A DNA stretch of 64,000 nt from Motilimonas sp. E26 (GCF_021278025.1 NZ_JAIBHJ010000002.1:1-64000), one strand, 5' to 3'; shown: positions 18,195 through 28,974, counted from the stretch's first letter. The notes: a model not told the origin generated them from the sequence alone. Made by a program: numbers and translations.

Positions 18195-21146
18195 TTAAGG
18201 ACAAGTAACCACGTCCCAGAACCAGTTACCACCGGCTGCTGGTGTTTCCCATGCACCTGGGTTGTTTTTAGCTTTGTAACAAGCACCGTTGTAGCTTACT
18301 ACTGCGCCGTTTTGTACTGCAGTACCAGGAACGAATGGTGTTACATCGCTTGGTACAGTTGGCTCACCAGATGGTGCTGGAGTAGGCTCACCAGATGGCG
18401 TTGGTGTAGTACCGTTGTCACCGCCTGCTACAGGAACATTTGGTTGCTCAGCTGTACGACCATATGTTTTACCGCCCACTTCAAATGTGAAGTTAGTTGG
18501 TACTGGCATTGGCATGTAGATACGTAGTGCCACGTCAATTGTTTGACCTGGTTTCCATTCTACAGAGCCCCAACCGTCAGCTTTAAGCTGCACAGCGAAA
18601 CGGTGGAAGTCGTCAGATAGACCGCCCGCGTTACCTGAAGTTAGACCAGAAGTCGCGATTTTCTCTACCGACCATGTAGCACCTGAGTACATATCAACTA
18701 GGTTAGTGATACCTGGGCCTGCTGGAACAGCGTAAGGCTTAAGTGTATCGCTAATTTGTGCGTTCATTGGCACTGCTGGTGATGCGTTAAACGCAATTTT
18801 CGCACCAGATAGGTCAACGTTCGAGTTGTTAGTTAGTTTCAGAGCGATTTGGATTGGGTAGTTATCTTCACCTTTTGGTAGGTAACCCACTAGATCCACA
18901 TCTACGTCAACTGTTTCAGTTGCTGCTGGGAAGTTCTCATCACCTGCTTCGATGCCGTAAGGCGCAGCAGTTTTGATCATTTCGTAAGCTTTATCAGTTA
19001 GGGTGCTACCGAAGTAGTAGTGACCTAGACCGTTTTGCTCAGGCGTTGAATAGTCACCAGCCATTTCCCAGAACATGATACCACCCGCACCTTGGTCAAT
19101 TGCGTATTGAACTTTAGCTTGGTAAGACTTCATGTTTTCAGTAGATAGGAACACGCCCTTATCTTCATTCCACAACCAAGAAGCTTGTGCAACGTCGTCG
19201 TAATGCTCAACGTAGTTACCAATTGCTTGGCCTTCAGGCTTGCTAGTGTCGTGACCGTAAATGCTTACGTACGGTGTTGGTAGACCTTGCTTCAAGTTCT
19301 CTACGTGCCAGATTGGGTTTACACCCGCAAACATTTCTTTGCCATCTGGACCTAAGTCGTACCATAAGTTCTCAATACCTTGAGCACCTAGACCACATGG
19401 CGCGCCAGCTTTTGGAGATAGTGCGTCAGGACCTAAGTTACCACCCGTACCTAGGTAACATTCTTTTTGGTTAGCCAGTGCAGCTAGACCGTTGTAACCG
19501 TTAGTACCGCCTTGAACTTGCTGCCAACCACGAGTGTAGTATGGTAGACCGATGTTGATACGGCCGCCCGCTAGTGCAGTACGGAAGTATTTGTAAGACC
19601 AGTCAATGTTTAGGTAGCCTTGGCTGTTGTAGTATTTAGCATCGTTACCAGAGTAAATACCTGCATCAGCGATTTCGTTATCTACGCCATTGTCATACAG
19701 TGCCGCGTTGTGACCCACAAAGTGGTTCCATGCGCCGTGTAAGTCGTAAGACATGATGTTTACGTAATCTAGGTATTTAAGTGCTTGGAAGCCTTCAAAA
19801 CCACGTAGTAGGTAACCTGAAGATGGTGATGCGATAGTCAACAGGTAGTGCTGTGCATCTTTTTCACCTTGCTTGTCTAGCTCGTTACGTAGTGCTTCCA
19901 TTAGCGCCATGTAACCGCCCCATAGCTTGCCACGGTGCTGGTTAGAGATCGCCCAATCTTCTGGGTGACCGGCATCTGACATAGATGATGGGTATTCGTA
20001 ATCGATATCGATACCGTCAAAGTCGTAAGTTTCTACGAATTTAGCAGCAGATTTAGCAAATTTAGCAATTGCTTCATGGTTGATAGAACCGTCAGGCTTG
20101 ATAGTTAGGCTGTAGAAACCACCATCCATGTAACGGCCTTTGTCATCAAAGTGTGCACCTGTTTCAGCCCAACCACCAACAGATAGAAGCAGTTTAACGT
20201 CATGCTTCTTAGCGTATTGGTTTAGTAGGTTGAAGTGACCTTTGTATGGTAGAGATGGGTCCATCGCATTTTCAGCGCCTTCCCATGTCATGCCTGTAGC
20301 TGGGTTGTTTGGATCGTTTACGTCACCAACAGAAACTTCGCCTTGCTTATTAATGTGAGCAAATGCGTAGTTGATGTGCGTTAGGCTATCCCATGGCACG
20401 TCAGATGCTAGGAATGATGGTTGACCATTTGCGCCATTACGCCATGAAGTGAAGTAACCGATGATACGACGTGGGTGATCTGCGCCCATGTCTTCACGAC
20501 CGTCTGCATCATATACAGTACAGTAAGGTGTGTTAACACCTGGAGTTTGGTATAGACCTGCTGGCTTACAGTTGTCTGCAGTTGGTGGCAGTGTCGGCTC
20601 AGTAGTTGGTACTGGCGTTGGCTCAGCGGTTGGTACCGGAGTCGGCTCAGCTGTTGGTACCGGAGTCGGCTCAGCTGTTGGTACAGGAGTCGGCTCAGCG
20701 GTTGGTACAGGAGTCGGCTCAGCTGTTGGTACTGGCGTTGGCTCAGCTGTTGGTACTGGAGTCGGCTCAGCTGTTGGTACAGGAGTCGGCTCAGCTGTTG
20801 GTACTGGAGTCGGCTCAGCTGTTGGTACAGGAGTCGGCTCAGCTGTTGGCACTGGCGTTGGCTCAGCGGTCGGTTCAACCGTTGGAATTACGCCTTCACA
20901 TTGACCAAGAAGTTTCCATTCTTGCCAAGAACCAGAGCGCTCTGCAGGGTTGTTGTTTTGTGTCCACCAGTTAGCTTGGTAAGCAGAACCTTCAAATTGA
21001 ACTTGCGTTCCGCCAGTGAAAACACCTTGTGCGGTCCACTCTTCTAGGTTTGAACAATCGGCTGCTTGAGCGTTAAACGCCATTAAACATGCAGCGGAAA
21101 GGGTGCTAAGCGTAAAACCACGCTTCGCAAGAGGAGAAATGCTCAT
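18195..21146 (-). CDS. GH18 chitinase with N- and C-terminal chitin-binding modules and EPTPVPTA linker
   Basis: Start set at the ATG at 21146 (983 residues), with AAGGAAG upstream and a clean signal peptide ending A-Q-A at 28. An upstream in-frame start lacks both. Order: CBM5/12-like module (about 31-83, W-W-T-Q-N-N-N-P); linker of eleven E-P-T-P-V-P-T-A units (95-182); GH18 domain from about 222, with the full catalytic motif D377-G-I-D380-I-D382-Y-E384; a chitinase C-type beta domain (about 740-880); a second Gly/Pro/Thr linker; and a terminal CBM5/12-like module of about 50 residues ending W-F-W-D-V-V-T-C-P. It is a secreted enzyme cutting beta-1,4-linked GlcNAc chains. The linker and modules suggest action on insoluble chitin. 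It is paralogous to the next gene and separately terminated. Confidence 0.95.
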   Translation of the reverse strand: MSISPLAKRGFTLSTLSAACLMAFNAQAADCSNLEEWTAQGVFTGGTQVQFEGSAYQANWWTQNNNPAERSGSWQEWKLLGQCEGVIPTVEPTAEPTPVPTAEPTPVPTAEPTPVPTAEPTPVPTAEPTPVPTAEPTPVPTAEPTPVPTAEPTPVPTAEPTPVPTAEPTPVPTAEPTPVPTTEPTLPPTADNCKPAGLYQTPGVNTPYCTVYDADGREDMGADHPRRIIGYFTSWRNGANGQPSFLASDVPWDSLTHINYAFAHINKQGEVSVGDVNDPNNPATGMTWEGAENAMDPSLPYKGHFNLLNQYAKKHDVKLLLSVGGWAETGAHFDDKGRYMDGGFYSLTIKPDGSINHEAIAKFAKSAAKFVETYDFDGIDIDYEYPSSMSDAGHPEDWAISNQHRGKLWGGYMALMEALRNELDKQGEKDAQHYLLTIASPSSGYLLRGFEGFQALKYLDYVNIMSYDLHGAWNHFVGHNAALYDNGVDNEIADAGIYSGNDAKYYNSQGYLNIDWSYKYFRTALAGGRINIGLPYYTRGWQQVQGGTNGYNGLAALANQKECYLGTGGNLGPDALSPKAGAPCGLGAQGIENLWYDLGPDGKEMFAGVNPIWHVENLKQGLPTPYVSIYGHDTSKPEGQAIGNYVEHYDDVAQASWLWNEDKGVFLSTENMKSYQAKVQYAIDQGAGGIMFWEMAGDYSTPEQNGLGHYYFGSTLTDKAYEMIKTAAPYGIEAGDENFPAATETVDVDVDLVGYLPKGEDNYPIQIALKLTNNSNVDLSGAKIAFNASPAVPMNAQISDTLKPYAVPAGPGITNLVDMYSGATWSVEKIATSGLTSGNAGGLSDDFHRFAVQLKADGWGSVEWKPGQTIDVALRIYMPMPVPTNFTFEVGGKTYGRTAEQPNVPVAGGDNGTTPTPSGEPTPAPSGEPTVPSDVTPFVPGTAVQNGAVVSYNGACYKAKNNPGAWETPAAGGNWFWDVVTCP
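20608..20871. repeat. 24-bp tandem array, eleven copies, in chitinase linker
   Basis: Eleven 24-bp units encode E-P-T-P-V-P-T-A on the minus strand. Units differ only at a few third-codon positions, so they were amplified recently or are held alike by recombination. All six frames stay open through it, giving false open frames on both strands. Confidence 0.93.
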
Positions 21147-21177
21147 CTTGTTCTTCCTTAAACTAATCAATCTTATT

Positions 21178-21193
21178 GCAGGACGCGTCCTGC
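21178..21193. promoter_or_regulatory. 16-bp perfect palindrome upstream of the first chitinase
   Basis: GCAGGACGCGTCCTGC is fully self-complementary and lies about 32 bases before the chitinase start codon. It could be an operator for a dimeric regulator or, in RNA, part of a leader structure. No second copy was seen near the other chitinase. Confidence 0.5.
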
Positions 21194-21429
21194 TTCCTGT
21201 GCTAGCTATCCTAACTAGTACAGTCAATATACGTTTAAAAATTGATTTGGAGAAATGGAATTAAACAAAACGTGATCAAATCGCACTTATTTCAGTCGAA
21301 ATTGTTACATCGCTAGCCCTCATTGATAATTAATTTACTTTTAAAAACACTTTTTGAAGCCGATTTCACTAACCTTCTGCCTTTTAACCACAGAATAGAT
21401 ATGGCTATAGCTTTTTAATCGCTTTTAAA

Positions 21430-21464
21430 AGAGAGCTCACGCCGTTTTCAATCAAACGACGTGA
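21430..21464 (-). terminator. probable terminator after the second chitinase gene
   Basis: TCACGCCGTTT at 21437-21447 pairs with AAACGACGTGA at 21454-21464, with one mismatch and a six-base loop. On the minus strand it is followed by CTCTCTTTTAAAA. It begins 23 bp past the stop of the second chitinase. The remaining part of the 21147-21486 gap holds the promoter of the first chitinase and no gene. Confidence 0.6.
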
Positions 21465-21486
21465 ACCCATGGTTATAGTCCATTCA

Positions 21487-24400
21487 TTATTTTAACGTAC
21501 ACACCTTAGTCCATGACGAATCACTGGCAGAAGGCTCAGTGTTGGCTTGCCCCCAACTTGGTACCCAAATCGCGCCGTTATGAACCATTTTCTCGCCTTT
21601 TGCGTTATATGGTTTCCAGCCATCTTGATGTACGAAATCAGGATAAACAGGTAAACCTTCTGGACGGCAAAGATCCGCTAATGGTAGGTCTGGATGCTCT
21701 TGAGCAAGAGCATATTCCACTCCATCGATTTTCACTGTGTAATTAACCGGCCCTGTAATCGGTAAGTTATAAGTAAATTTGATCTTACCCGTTTCACCAT
21801 CAGCAATCGCTTGGTACTTAGATACGCTAAAGCTAATGCGATGGAAATCTCCTTTCAGACCGCCGATATTGTCACCATCATGACCCGACACAATACTGAC
21901 TGTATTAGCATTACCTGCAACCGCATTAGCCGGAGCCGATGTTGGGTAATCAAATGAAATTTCAACGAGGTCATCAATGGTCACACCCGCGTTATTTTCA
22001 ATGATAAGATCCGTCGTAATCGGGTAGTCAGCACGCTGTTTGTCTAAAGTAATCTTCAGGTCAACAGCTTGTGCGGGTATATTGCCTTCAATGATCTTGT
22101 TGCCGTAAGGCGCCGCAGACTTGAACTCTTCGTAAATGGTCTCCGTCATGGTATTACCCATGTGATATTCACCATTACCCGAAGCACATGCTGCTTCCGA
22201 TTTATCGGCCACATTTGAACGTTTGCCTTGTGCATCATATGGGTAACATGAGTAGTCGCCTGCTAGCTCCCAAAACATGATACCGCCGATACCTTGATCT
22301 TTGACGTAAGCAGCTTTAGTCAAGATTGACTTCTTATCTTCCATCGACAAGAAAGTTTGTGTCGTTGAGTTCCATAACCAAGGCGCGACGGCTTGCTCAT
22401 CGTAATGATACTCATACTGACCTTGGATCTGGTCGTAAGCTGTTTTATCGCCGGTGTAATCCGGTGAGTTAACGTATGTGGTTAGGTAAGAGCCAAGCAT
22501 GTTGTTTTGCAAGTTTTTCGCGTGCCACATTGGGTTTGAACCCGCTGGTACTTCTTGATCTTTTTCCAAGTCATGCCATAGGTTATCTAAACCTTTCGCC
22601 CCCGCGCCGCACTTACCGTGAGTACCTGCTGGACAATTGCTGCCTTTTGATTTGCCCCATAAGCCCGCTTCACCACCTGATACTTTTTCCCAACCACGGG
22701 TGTAATATGGAACACCTATATTGATACGCCCTGCTGGCATACCGCCGCGGTAATAATGAGCGGCCCAGTCCGTATTCAAGTAGCCCAGTTTGCCGTATTG
22801 CTGCGCCGCGTATACTTGCGCTAACTCGCCGTCTTTACCTGTATCGTAAAGTGCAGCATTGTGACCGACATACTCATTCCATGCACCATGTAAGTCGTAA
22901 GACATAATGTTGATGTAATCGAGGTAAGCGTTGGCTTCATAACGCTCCATACCACGTAAGAGCCAGCCAGAAGCAGGCGCCGCAACAGTTAATAGATAGT
23001 GTTGACCATCTTCAACCGAGGCTTTATCTAACTCTTCGCGCATGACCTTCATCAATTCAACATAGGAAGCCATTAAATGTGGGCGTAATTTATCAGAGAT
23101 CCAAAAGTCTTCAGGATGGCCCGCTCCTTTCATCGCAGAGGCGTATTCGTAGTCGATGTCGATACCATCAATTTTGTGCTTGCGAATAAACTCAACTGAC
23201 GATTTAGCAAACTTGGCAATGCCAGCATGATTAATTGAGCCGTCCATATTAGTGGTTAGCTTGTAGAAACCACCCGTTTGCTCACGGCCATCAGGGCCAT
23301 TAATGCCACCCGTTTCAGCCCAACCACCAACAGAAATCAGTACTTTCACATCATGTTGCATTTTACGCTCAACTAAACGAGCTAACTGCTCTTGTTGCGC
23401 TTGGCCTAAACCTACGCCTTGATCTTTACCAACATGGGCAAAGGCATAGTTAATGTGGGTTAAGTTCTCCCAAGGAATATCATCAACCAAGTAGTCTTGA
23501 TCAACATTTCCTTTATTACGCCAACTGGTAAAGTAACCAATCACGCGTCGAGGGTGATCGGCCCCCATTTTTTCGCGACCTTGATCATCGTAAACACTAC
23601 AGTATGGAACTTTTACACCCGGTGTTTGATATAAACCATCTGGGCGACAATCATTGCTCACCACGCCATCGTTAACCGTTAAAAAAGCATGTTGCTGCAT
23701 GCTCAAACCTTTCATATCTGTTGCTACTACAGTGATCTTAACGTCTTTAGTCACTACAAAATCAAAGGCATACTTGCCACTGAAAAAGTCTGAAACCGTG
23801 TCAGGCGTGAATCTAGCGATCGTTATCCCATCGCTCAAAAATTCAACTTGTTTTAAGCCATCGTCAGCATCACTAGCTGTTGCATTGATGGTAACGGTAT
23901 CTCCCAATTTAGCCTGTGTAGCACTCAAGCTAACGCTAACTTCTGGCGGCATATTTAGCACTTCTTTACCGTTTACAGTTAAACTCTGCTCAACCACAGC
24001 CCCTTTATCATCCGTGGCTGTTACAACGATATTATTAACGCCTGTTTCAACGACGAAATTGGCAAGGTAAGTCACCTTGTTACTTGTGCCATTATTGGGA
24101 CCTGGAATAAGGTCGATGACTTGACCGTTAACCATGACTTCAACGGCAGCAACTTGACCATCTTTATCTTCAGCCGTAACTTGCAACTGCACTTGTTCAC
24201 CAATCATAATTTCGGCGCCATCGGCCACACCCGCAACCGACATCGTCGGGGCTATATTATCAATGGTGCCAGTTTCAACTTGAATGGTTTGGCTCGCAAC
24301 ATTACTGGCTGCATCTTGGTCATCATAAGCAATTGCAGTTAATACATGAGTACCAGCAAGTGCTATCCAGCTTGCTTGGAACGGAGCGCTCATTGCTACA

Positions 24401-24825
24401 CCTATGGGTTGACCATCAATGAAAAATTCGACCTTTTTCACTTGACCATCTTCATCTACAGCACTGGCATTAAATGTAGTTAAAGTACCAGCAACAAGGG
24501 GAGTAACAGTATCAAGAGTGACCGTTGGTGGCACATTAATTACAGTGTCGCCACATTCACCTTTAAATTGCCAGTTAGCCCAATCAGAAGCACCAACAGC
24601 GGGTTGATCCCAGCTGCCCGCATACCATTTATTTTCAAATACCGATCCTTGGTGTTGAACCATTGTTCCTTTTGTAGCGTAGGTGCTTGAAGCATCCCAA
24701 ACAGGGATATCAGCACAATCATATAACGAGGCAGCTTGAGTATTAAAAGCCAATAAACAGGCGGATGTAATAGTACTGAGCGCAAAAGCGCCCTTGGCCA
24801 ATGAGGCCTTAGTCGATTTGTTCAT
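21487..24825 (-). CDS. GH18 chitinase with CBM5/12, three Ig-like repeats and C-terminal module
   Basis: Start set at the ATG at 24825 (1112 residues), with AAGGAT nine bases before and a signal peptide ending T-Q-A-A. Order: CBM5/12-like module (about 37-91); three Ig-like beta-sandwich repeats (about 98-184, 190-285, 291-386) each with the V-E-F/V-E-V strand and D-D/D-K-D-G turns; GH18 domain from about 420 with catalytic D553-G-I-D556-I-D558-Y-E560; a chitinase C-type domain (about 930-1040); and a C-terminal segment with W-V-P-S-W-G resembling a chitin-binding module. The catalytic region closely resembles the neighbour (C-R-P-D-G-L-Y-Q-T-P-G-V and G-A-D-H-P-R-R-V-I-G-Y-F-T-S-W shared), so they arose by duplication with replacement of the linker. 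Secreted chitin hydrolase. Confidence 0.95.
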   Translation of the reverse strand: MNKSTKASLAKGAFALSTITSACLLAFNTQAASLYDCADIPVWDASSTYATKGTMVQHQGSVFENKWYAGSWDQPAVGASDWANWQFKGECGDTVINVPPTVTLDTVTPLVAGTLTTFNASAVDEDGQVKKVEFFIDGQPIGVAMSAPFQASWIALAGTHVLTAIAYDDQDAASNVASQTIQVETGTIDNIAPTMSVAGVADGAEIMIGEQVQLQVTAEDKDGQVAAVEVMVNGQVIDLIPGPNNGTSNKVTYLANFVVETGVNNIVVTATDDKGAVVEQSLTVNGKEVLNMPPEVSVSLSATQAKLGDTVTINATASDADDGLKQVEFLSDGITIARFTPDTVSDFFSGKYAFDFVVTKDVKITVVATDMKGLSMQQHAFLTVNDGVVSNDCRPDGLYQTPGVKVPYCSVYDDQGREKMGADHPRRVIGYFTSWRNKGNVDQDYLVDDIPWENLTHINYAFAHVGKDQGVGLGQAQQEQLARLVERKMQHDVKVLISVGGWAETGGINGPDGREQTGGFYKLTTNMDGSINHAGIAKFAKSSVEFIRKHKIDGIDIDYEYASAMKGAGHPEDFWISDKLRPHLMASYVELMKVMREELDKASVEDGQHYLLTVAAPASGWLLRGMERYEANAYLDYINIMSYDLHGAWNEYVGHNAALYDTGKDGELAQVYAAQQYGKLGYLNTDWAAHYYRGGMPAGRINIGVPYYTRGWEKVSGGEAGLWGKSKGSNCPAGTHGKCGAGAKGLDNLWHDLEKDQEVPAGSNPMWHAKNLQNNMLGSYLTTYVNSPDYTGDKTAYDQIQGQYEYHYDEQAVAPWLWNSTTQTFLSMEDKKSILTKAAYVKDQGIGGIMFWELAGDYSCYPYDAQGKRSNVADKSEAACASGNGEYHMGNTMTETIYEEFKSAAPYGNKIIEGNIPAQAVDLKITLDKQRADYPITTDLIIENNAGVTIDDLVEISFDYPTSAPANAVAGNANTVSIVSGHDGDNIGGLKGDFHRISFSVSKYQAIADGETGKIKFTYNLPITGPVNYTVKIDGVEYALAQEHPDLPLADLCRPEGLPVYPDFVHQDGWKPYNAKGEKMVHNGAIWVPSWGQANTEPSASDSSWTKVCTLK

Positions 24826-24860
24826 TGCGTTTATCCTTAAACGAGCGAATGTATTATGAT

Positions 24861-24879
24861 TCGACTTTTCCCAAGTCGA
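24861..24879 (-). promoter_or_regulatory. leader hairpin upstream of the second chitinase
   Basis: TCGACTT at 24861-24867 pairs perfectly with AAGTCGA at 24873-24879 around a five-base loop. It is about 36 bases before the start codon. If transcribed, it would be a stable 5' hairpin just upstream of the binding site. The gap between this and the groL terminator shows no gene. Confidence 0.45.
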
Positions 24880-25104
24880 GCTAAAAACATAAAACATACA
24901 TCAAGCAAAAATAACAACGCAGATCACACTAAATTAATTGTTTAAAAAAACCACACTTAGTACAAATTAAAATTTAATATTAAAGTATTAAACACATCGC
25001 CAGCTGATTTAAAAACTGCCAAGCCGCTAATAAAACAACCTAAACATCAATATCTATAGATCTAGGTTCGAGCTAAGTTTTACAAGTTCACTATAAAATA
25101 GATA

Positions 25105-25131
25105 CAAAAAAGGCCAGCAGTGCTGGCCTTT
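25105..25131 (-). terminator. intrinsic terminator after groL
   Basis: AAAGGCCAGCA pairs with TGCTGGCCTTT (about 25109-25131) with a very short loop. A residues on the 5' side become the T-run on the minus strand. It is 62 bp past the groL stop and may also work in the plus direction. Confidence 0.88.
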
Positions 25132-25192
25132 CTATGTGCAAAAATAAAATCATAACATCATGATCTATCTCAGCTATTAGACTGGAACTGCA

Positions 25193-26866
<1,674 letters not shown>

Positions 26867-26889
26867 TTAAATTACATTCAATGCGTTAA

Positions 26890-27183
26890 TTAAGCTTCAA
26901 CCACGGCAAGGATGTCACCTTCGCTCATGATCAATACTTCTTCGCCGTTTAGTTTTTCTGTTTTAACGCCGTAACCTTCACTAAAAATGATTGTGTCGCC
27001 TACTTTTACATCCAATGCTTTAACGTCGCCATTTTCTAGAATGCGGCCATTACCCACTGCGATAATCTCACCGCGAGTTGACTTGGTTGCAGCTGAGCCA
27101 GTTAAAACGATACCGCCAGCAGACTTAGATTCTTGTTCTTGACGTCTAACGATAACGCGATCGTGTAAAGGACGAATATTCAT
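26890..27183 (-). CDS. groS: co-chaperonin GroES
   Basis: A 97-residue protein starting [12 protein letters not shown], with the mobile-loop region [13 protein letters not shown] near 20-32 that contacts GroEL, and a [13 protein letters not shown] roof strand. It caps the GroEL ring. It is the first gene of the groSL operon, with CAGGAGAAC as its binding site and a sigma-32-type promoter upstream. Confidence 0.99.
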   Translation of the reverse strand: MNIRPLHDRVIVRRQEQESKSAGGIVLTGSAATKSTRGEIIAVGNGRILENGDVKALDVKVGDTIIFSEGYGVKTEKLNGEEVLIMSEGDILAVVEA

Positions 27184-27266
27184 TGAAGTTCTCCTGAGAG
27201 TTTAAGTTTATGTTGTTGCTATAAAAGACCTTGAGCAAAATGCTTTTGGTCAAATCCATGCTCACT

Positions 27267-27294
27267 AGATGGGGTTGCTACAGATTTTCTCAAG
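27267..27294 (-). promoter_or_regulatory. sigma-32 (RpoH) heat-shock promoter of groSL
   Basis: Reading the minus strand: CTTGAGA at 27294-27288, 13 bases, then CCCCATCT ending near 27267. This is very close to the RpoH consensus CTTGAAA-N(11-16)-CCCCAT. It lies about 85 bp before the groS start. Confidence 0.88.
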
Positions 27295-27363
27295 GGGAAA
27301 GATAAAAAAAATCAGAAAATTTCTGTGTTTTTTACAGGGTTGTGGGCTTTCTTACACTCAGAT

Positions 27364-27393
27364 ACAAAAAAAGGAGCTAAATGCTCCTTTTTT
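27364..27393 (-). terminator. intrinsic terminator after the DUF1107 gene
   Basis: AAAAGGAGC at 27369-27377 pairs with GCTCCTTTT at 27383-27391, with A and T runs on both sides. It lies 20 bp beyond the stop of the ytfK-like gene. Confidence 0.88.
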
Positions 27394-27412
27394 ACGTCGT
27401 CAAAACTGGATG

Positions 27413-27646
27413 CTAAGCAGCAACACTTTGCTGTATTTGCATCTCTTTGATGATGCGATTGACTTCACTCATGACTGAAAGCGCTTTTCTGTCAGCATCT
27501 TTATAGGCCACTAATTTGCCATTAACTACACGAAAGCGACCGACTCCGACAATATAGATTCGGCCATTGAAAAAGGCTTTTATATGTTTAGCGACTTGAC
27601 GAGGATGGTACTTTTTAAACGTTTTTAAAGATACAGCAACATTCAT
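27413..27646 (-). CDS. ytfK: YtfK-like DUF1107 protein
   Basis: Start placed at the ATG at 27646 (77 residues) because GGGAGAT precedes it and it fits the family start; the longer in-frame start adds 11 unconserved residues. The pattern K-K-Y-H-P-R-Q-V-A-K-H-I-K-x-F-F-x-G-R-I-Y-I and L-S-V-M-S-E-V-N-R matches YtfK of Escherichia coli, a small protein reported to promote (p)ppGpp accumulation through SpoT under phosphate or fatty-acid limitation. It is a single-gene unit with its own terminator. Confidence 0.85.
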   Translation of the reverse strand: MNVAVSLKTFKKYHPRQVAKHIKAFFNGRIYIVGVGRFRVVNGKLVAYKDADRKALSVMSEVNRIIKEMQIQQSVAA

Positions 27647-28010
27647 TTGGAAAATCTCCCTTGATGATGCCCCTAACATTACAGTTCAAAGTAATGAAGA
27701 GGACCAAACTAGCTGATTGTTCAGCTAAATCGCAAGCTCCATGCCACCAATGCTTTATTTAGAATTAAACCTATCCTTGGGTTTAACCCATACTTCAATA
27801 AGGCCCACCAAGCTGGTGAAAATTAATTATTGTGTCGAGTTTTACTCTGGTTAGACGCATTTGGTTCACCAAAGTTCATATTTTTTTGTTTGAATTTCGA
27901 CGCGAAGTAAAATACAGGGTTATTTTTTGCTTTTCAAGACACATCAGAATGAATCATAAAATAGTGTGATAACTGGCGGTTTGCTAAAAAAGTAATCAAT
28001 AGCAGAAACA
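27647..28010. other. gap upstream of ytfK, no gene seen
   Basis: About 360 bp between the ytfK-like gene and the fxsA terminator. It contains a 14-bp perfect palindrome, TTTGGT-TC-ACCAAA (27860-27873), which could be an operator, and an A+T-rich stretch suitable for the ytfK promoter. No frame of useful length. Confidence 0.4.
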
Positions 28011-28038
28011 AAAACAGCACGTGTTACCGTGCTGTTTT
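28011..28038 (-). terminator. intrinsic terminator after fxsA
   Basis: AAAACAGCACG at 28011-28021 pairs perfectly with CGTGCTGTTTT at 28028-28038 around a six-base loop. The A-run on the left is the T-run on the minus strand. It is 35 bp past the fxsA stop. Confidence 0.88.
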
Positions 28039-28072
28039 GATGAGTAAAGTATTGGGTGCGTGATATTGGCAA

Positions 28073-28582
28073 TTATTCTTTGCGCTCGTATTCACCTTCA
28101 ATGGTGTTGCCGTCGTTCACTTTGTTGTCGGCTGACCCTTGTTGGTTTGGCCCTTGAGGTGGCGGTGTAAAAGGCTGGCCACCGGTAAATCCACCATGAA
28201 AACCGCCATGGCTACCTGCCACCATTTGCAGCTGAAATTTATTCATCGCCGCTTTCGCTAACTTGGCTCTAATGCCTGGTTGCAACAACATTAAGCCGCA
28301 AAAATCAGTAACAAAACCAGGGGTCACTAATAATACCCCGGCGATAACTAGCATCATGCCCTCAATCAGTTGTTGGCCTGGCATTTCACCTTGGTTTACA
28401 CGCGCTTGCACTTTGAACATGGTTTGTATGCCTTGGCTACGCACTAACGCAGAGCCGACGAATGCAGTAACGACCACCAAGCCAACGGTTGGCCAAGCCC
28501 CTAAGAATCCACCGACTTTAACAAGAATGAATATTTCTAATAACGATGTGGCAGTAAACAATAAAAACAGTCTGGCAAACAT
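28073..28582 (-). CDS. fxsA: FxsA family membrane protein
   Basis: Start at the ATG at 28582 (169 residues), preceded by GAGG; the upstream in-frame start would add 31 residues unlike the family. It has hydrophobic helices at the N-terminus (M-F-A-R-L-F-L-L-F then E-I-F-I-L-V-K-V-G), a central G-x-x-x-V-x-x-T-A-x-x-G-S-A-L-V-R pattern, and L-V-T-P-G-F-V-T-D near 85, all FxsA landmarks. The C-terminal tail is hydrophilic and rich in Gly, Gln and Pro. FxsA blocks F-plasmid exclusion of phage T7 in E. coli; its native job is not settled. It has the usual neighbourhood near groSL. Confidence 0.9.
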   Translation of the reverse strand: MFARLFLLFTATSLLEIFILVKVGGFLGAWPTVGLVVVTAFVGSALVRSQGIQTMFKVQARVNQGEMPGQQLIEGMMLVIAGVLLVTPGFVTDFCGLMLLQPGIRAKLAKAAMNKFQLQMVAGSHGGFHGGFTGGQPFTPPPQGPNQQGSADNKVNDGNTIEGEYERKE

Positions 28583-28680
28583 AATAACCTCAGCCTTGAG
28601 TTCCATTTCATAAGCATAACAAGCATGCCGTAAATCACTATACCTAAATGCCTTTATCGGGCTTAGGGTTAACAATGCTA

Positions 28681-28841
28681 TTTCGCGATATAAATATCAC
28701 TCCTACCAAAGCCTGTATCGCCAACTGTAGGAGCTAAGCTTGCTCAGCAAACATTGCAAATTCCCTGAGCAAGCTCAGGTCCTACAAAAAAACACGAATC
28801 AGCAAATTTAACATACAAGGAGCGGAATTTATTCCGCGAAA
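28681..28841. repeat. composite REP-like element: paired inverted copies C and C' around a second inverted repeat
   Basis: Copy C at 28681-28706 reads TTTCGC, palindrome GATAT-AA-ATATC, then ACTCCTAC. Copy C' at 28817-28841 is the same format inverted (GCGGAAT-TT-ATTCCGC). Between them TGTAGGAGCTAAGCTTGCTC at 28726 onward is matched, inverted, with two mismatches in 22 bases at 28765-28786. The set fills the fxsA-dcuA gap (28583-28974), which has no gene. Confidence 0.75.
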
Positions 28842-28974
28842 AAATGTTTTTGCGAAAAAGCCTGCCTAGCTTACCTGAACTCTTACTTCGCCACAAAAAC
28901 AGCATTCGCTGTATATACCGAACTCATAGCCAAGTATTACCGAACTCGAGATAAAATTTATAAGCCTTAATCAC

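Noticed and set aside
20608-20871. Possible CRISPR array
   Set aside because: Units are contiguous with no unique spacers and they encode a regular peptide linker.
20408-20974. Long open frames on both strands over the chitinase repeat array
   Set aside because: The 24-bp unit has no stop in any frame, so these frames are by-products of the array; no binding site and only repetitive composition.
21270-21295. CRP-like sequence upstream of the first chitinase
   Set aside because: Only the left half matches; the right half (CGCAC) fits no consensus position.
25060-25085. GGTTCGAGC resembling a tRNA T-loop
   Set aside because: No matching acceptor, D or anticodon stems can be built around it.
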